A stretch of 15,836 bases of DNA, taken from positions 1 to 15,836 of the forward strand of contig JANOFL010000010.1 of the NCBI GenBank assembly GCA_031405895.1, written 5' to 3'. Source of the DNA: BJ22 sp031405895 (lineage in GTDB: Bacteria; Planctomycetota; Planctomycetia; Pirellulales; Pirellulaceae). Below, piece after piece: positions 14,446-15,836 of this stretch. Within the stretch, counting starts at the first letter, position 1. Each line of letters opens with the position of its first letter. The notes beneath the pieces are model-generated. The model had not been told where the DNA came from, did no database searches, and was given only the letters and a program-made list of their open reading frames with translations. The position numbers were made by a program, and so were the translations under genes.

Positions 14446-15504
14446 CTACTTGCTCTTCAGGTTCCAGGCAGTCAGCCAGAACTGGCCGGCGCGTTTCATG
14501 CCGAAATCATCGAACAGCCGCTGCTGCATGTCGGGCAAGTGACCGGCTCCGTAGAAGAGCGCCAGTTTCGTCTTGCCCGCCTCGATCTCGCGCTTGAGCA
14601 CGGAGAGAGCCTTGGCGTTGCGGTGGTCGATGATGGTCGAGCCTTCTTTGCCCTGGAAGATCGCCATGCTCGCTTCCATGTTCTGCATCTGCTCCGCCAT
14701 CACGCGGCGCAGGGCAACATCGCGATCCCGGCTGAAGAGGGCCATCAGCATCTCGGTGTCCGTTGTTCCGCCCGACTGCTGCATTGCCATGCTGGCCCCA
14801 ACTGCCTTGAGAGCCATTTTCATCAGGCTCTCGTCGTTGTTTTTCATGCTCTCGAAAAACTCTTCCGGCGTCATGTCGGCGTGGATGAAGTTGTCCCGCT
14901 CGTAGTCGATGTAGTCGAGCTGGAACTCGAGGCCGAGTACCGACTTCATCCCGAGCTGCAAGGCCGCCACCGGGTTGAGCGCATCGGCGGAATCGCGGCC
15001 TCCGGCCGGAATCCGCGTCCCTTCCGGAGCAACGAGTTCGTAGAGCAGGCCCTCGTAGGACTCAAACAGCACGTTCAACTGCTGGTAGTAGTTCTTTTCG
15101 CCGACATGCACGACGCCGATCAGGTCCACGGTCACGGTGTCGCCGCCAGCATTCTTGCCAATGTAGCGCGTGACGCTCGTTTCCATGCTGACCGGCTTCT
15201 TCTTTCCGTCCCGGCGGACACGGAGGAAGTCCTGAAAGTTCTCGACCTTGTTCTCTTGCGTCGCGGATTCATCGGGCGCAGCTTCGCCGGCCGGTTCCTG
15301 GGTGGATTCGGCCGCGGATTCGGGCGGAGACTGCCTGGCCTCGCCAATCGCGGGCAACAGGAACAAGCCGATCAACGCGACGACTCCCGCCCCGGCACGC
15401 CAACGCAGCCCGGAAAGGTCGAGGACGGTGGACAAACCCCGGATTGGCTGTTGAAACACGGCGAAACCTGTCTGGGCGTTGAGGAGAGCGGTTTTCTGGA
15501 ACAT
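14446..15504 (-). CDS. TraB/GumN-like protein, membrane-anchored or exported
   Basis: This 352-residue protein has an N-terminal hydrophobic segment at about 37-54 (signal peptide or anchor), then a Pro/Glu/Ala-rich linker (about 58-85), then a TraB/PrgY/GumN-like domain. Family motifs are LIGVVHVGE (128-136, His133), LLYELVAPEG (153-162, Glu156) and FYGAGHLPDM (317-326, His322). The fold has been compared with metal-dependent Tiki-type peptidases, but no activity can be claimed here. The frame stays open upstream to 15813. That extension would translate a repeat and low-complexity sequence, so the ATG at 15504 was chosen; a TTG at 15435 would give a tidier signal peptide. It converges with the activator gene and shares a hairpin terminator region with it. 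Confidence 0.8.
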   Translation of the reverse strand: MFQKTALLNAQTGFAVFQQPIRGLSTVLDLSGLRWRAGAGVVALIGLFLLPAIGEARQSPPESAAESTQEPAGEAAPDESATQENKVENFQDFLRVRRDGKKKPVSMETSVTRYIGKNAGGDTVTVDLIGVVHVGEKNYYQQLNVLFESYEGLLYELVAPEGTRIPAGGRDSADALNPVAALQLGMKSVLGLEFQLDYIDYERDNFIHADMTPEEFFESMKNNDESLMKMALKAVGASMAMQQSGGTTDTEMLMALFSRDRDVALRRVMAEQMQNMEASMAIFQGKEGSTIIDHRNAKALSVLKREIEAGKTKLALFYGAGHLPDMQQRLFDDFGMKRAGQFWLTAWNLKSK

Positions 15505-15836
15505 CCGTTGACCCGCGGACTGAATTCTAGGCTCAGGAAAACCAGTCAGCAACAATCCGGGCGACAGCCTGTCTTCCAGCAATCCACATGGCTCCCTGTG
15601 CCTCCCTGCTGGATTCTTCGGTATGGTGTCTGGTTGAAACGTGTTTGCACATGGTTCGCGATGGCCGACTGGTTGCCGAAAGCCGGAACCAGCGGGCTGC
15701 GGCCGGGCTGATAAAAAGTGAGCCTGAGGCGCTAGTACCGCAAACTGGAAGTCTTGTTCCACCAAGGCGGAAGTCAGCCGGGCTTTGCCAGTTTGCCTGG
15801 TTGACGATGGCAAAAACGCTCTTCCCCTGTTTGATG
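15505..15836. other. Region upstream of the TraB-like gene, repeats at its outer end
   Basis: About 330 bases without a supported gene. The half copy of repeat A and a second inverted repeat occupy the outer part (15719-15796). No good sigma-70 or sigma-54 promoter for the TraB-like gene could be identified by eye. Confidence 0.4.
15719..15796 (+). repeat. Half copy of repeat family A joined to a different inverted repeat
   Basis: Bases 15719-15735 match the first 17 bases of the family A arm. The left flank is shared with the 2588 copy (GATNNAAAG before the arm). After CTAG the sequence departs, and a separate perfect 9 bp inverted repeat begins: GCAAACTGG at 15740-15748 and CCAGTTTGC at 15788-15796. 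No right-hand family A arm occurs before the window ends 40 bases later. It may be a truncated or composite element, or a variant subfamily. Confidence 0.6.

Noticed and set aside
15505..15813. A 103-residue N-terminal extension of the TraB-like protein.
   Set aside because: It would place repeat-derived, low-complexity sequence ahead of a good signal or anchor segment. The ATG at 15504 fits the family better.

Overview
The window looks like a chromosomal segment of a GC-rich planctomycete, possibly of the Pirellula/Rhodopirellula type. The assignment is inferred from several signs together: a VIT/von Willebrand A secreted protein, a phosphofructokinase with pyrophosphate-type residues, a large MMPL exporter, a sigma-54 activator, mostly absent Shine-Dalgarno sequences, and dispersed palindromic repeats of a kind I associate with planctomycete genomes. 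No tRNA, rRNA, CRISPR array, transposase or phage gene was seen.

Layout. On the plus strand are a VIT/VWA protein (209-2560), an MFS transporter (2834-4288), a lipoprotein-like FKBP peptidyl-prolyl isomerase (4357-5112) and a PPi-type phosphofructokinase (5261-6568). The strand then switches. On the minus strand are an MMPL/RND-type exporter (6592-9276), a TerC-family membrane protein (9559-10689) and a YdhS-like FAD/NAD(P)-binding protein (10934-12556). Divergent from the last is a GAF/AAA+/Fis sigma-54 activator (12747-14336). A TraB/GumN-like protein (14446-15504, minus) converges on the activator.

Two things stand out. First, the 190 bp between the flavoprotein gene and the activator gene contain a good -24/-12 promoter reading into the flavoprotein gene, and a perfect 19 bp palindrome just upstream of it. 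Together these suggest a self-contained sigma-54 regulatory pair. Second, the window carries three unrelated palindromic repeat families. One of them (core TGAGCCTGAGGCGCTAGC) is intergenic at 2588-2708, present as a half copy at 15719, and inserted in frame inside the flavoprotein gene at 12020-12116. There it is translated as an extra segment of about 27-40 residues. The intergenic full copy keeps the same reading phase open and ends in the same EFGVL peptide. This resembles the protein-coding palindromic elements known from Rickettsia.

The remaining genes look like ordinary housekeeping or envelope functions with no obvious shared pathway. Starts were chosen by family alignment, signal peptides and the few visible ribosome binding sites, and several are uncertain.
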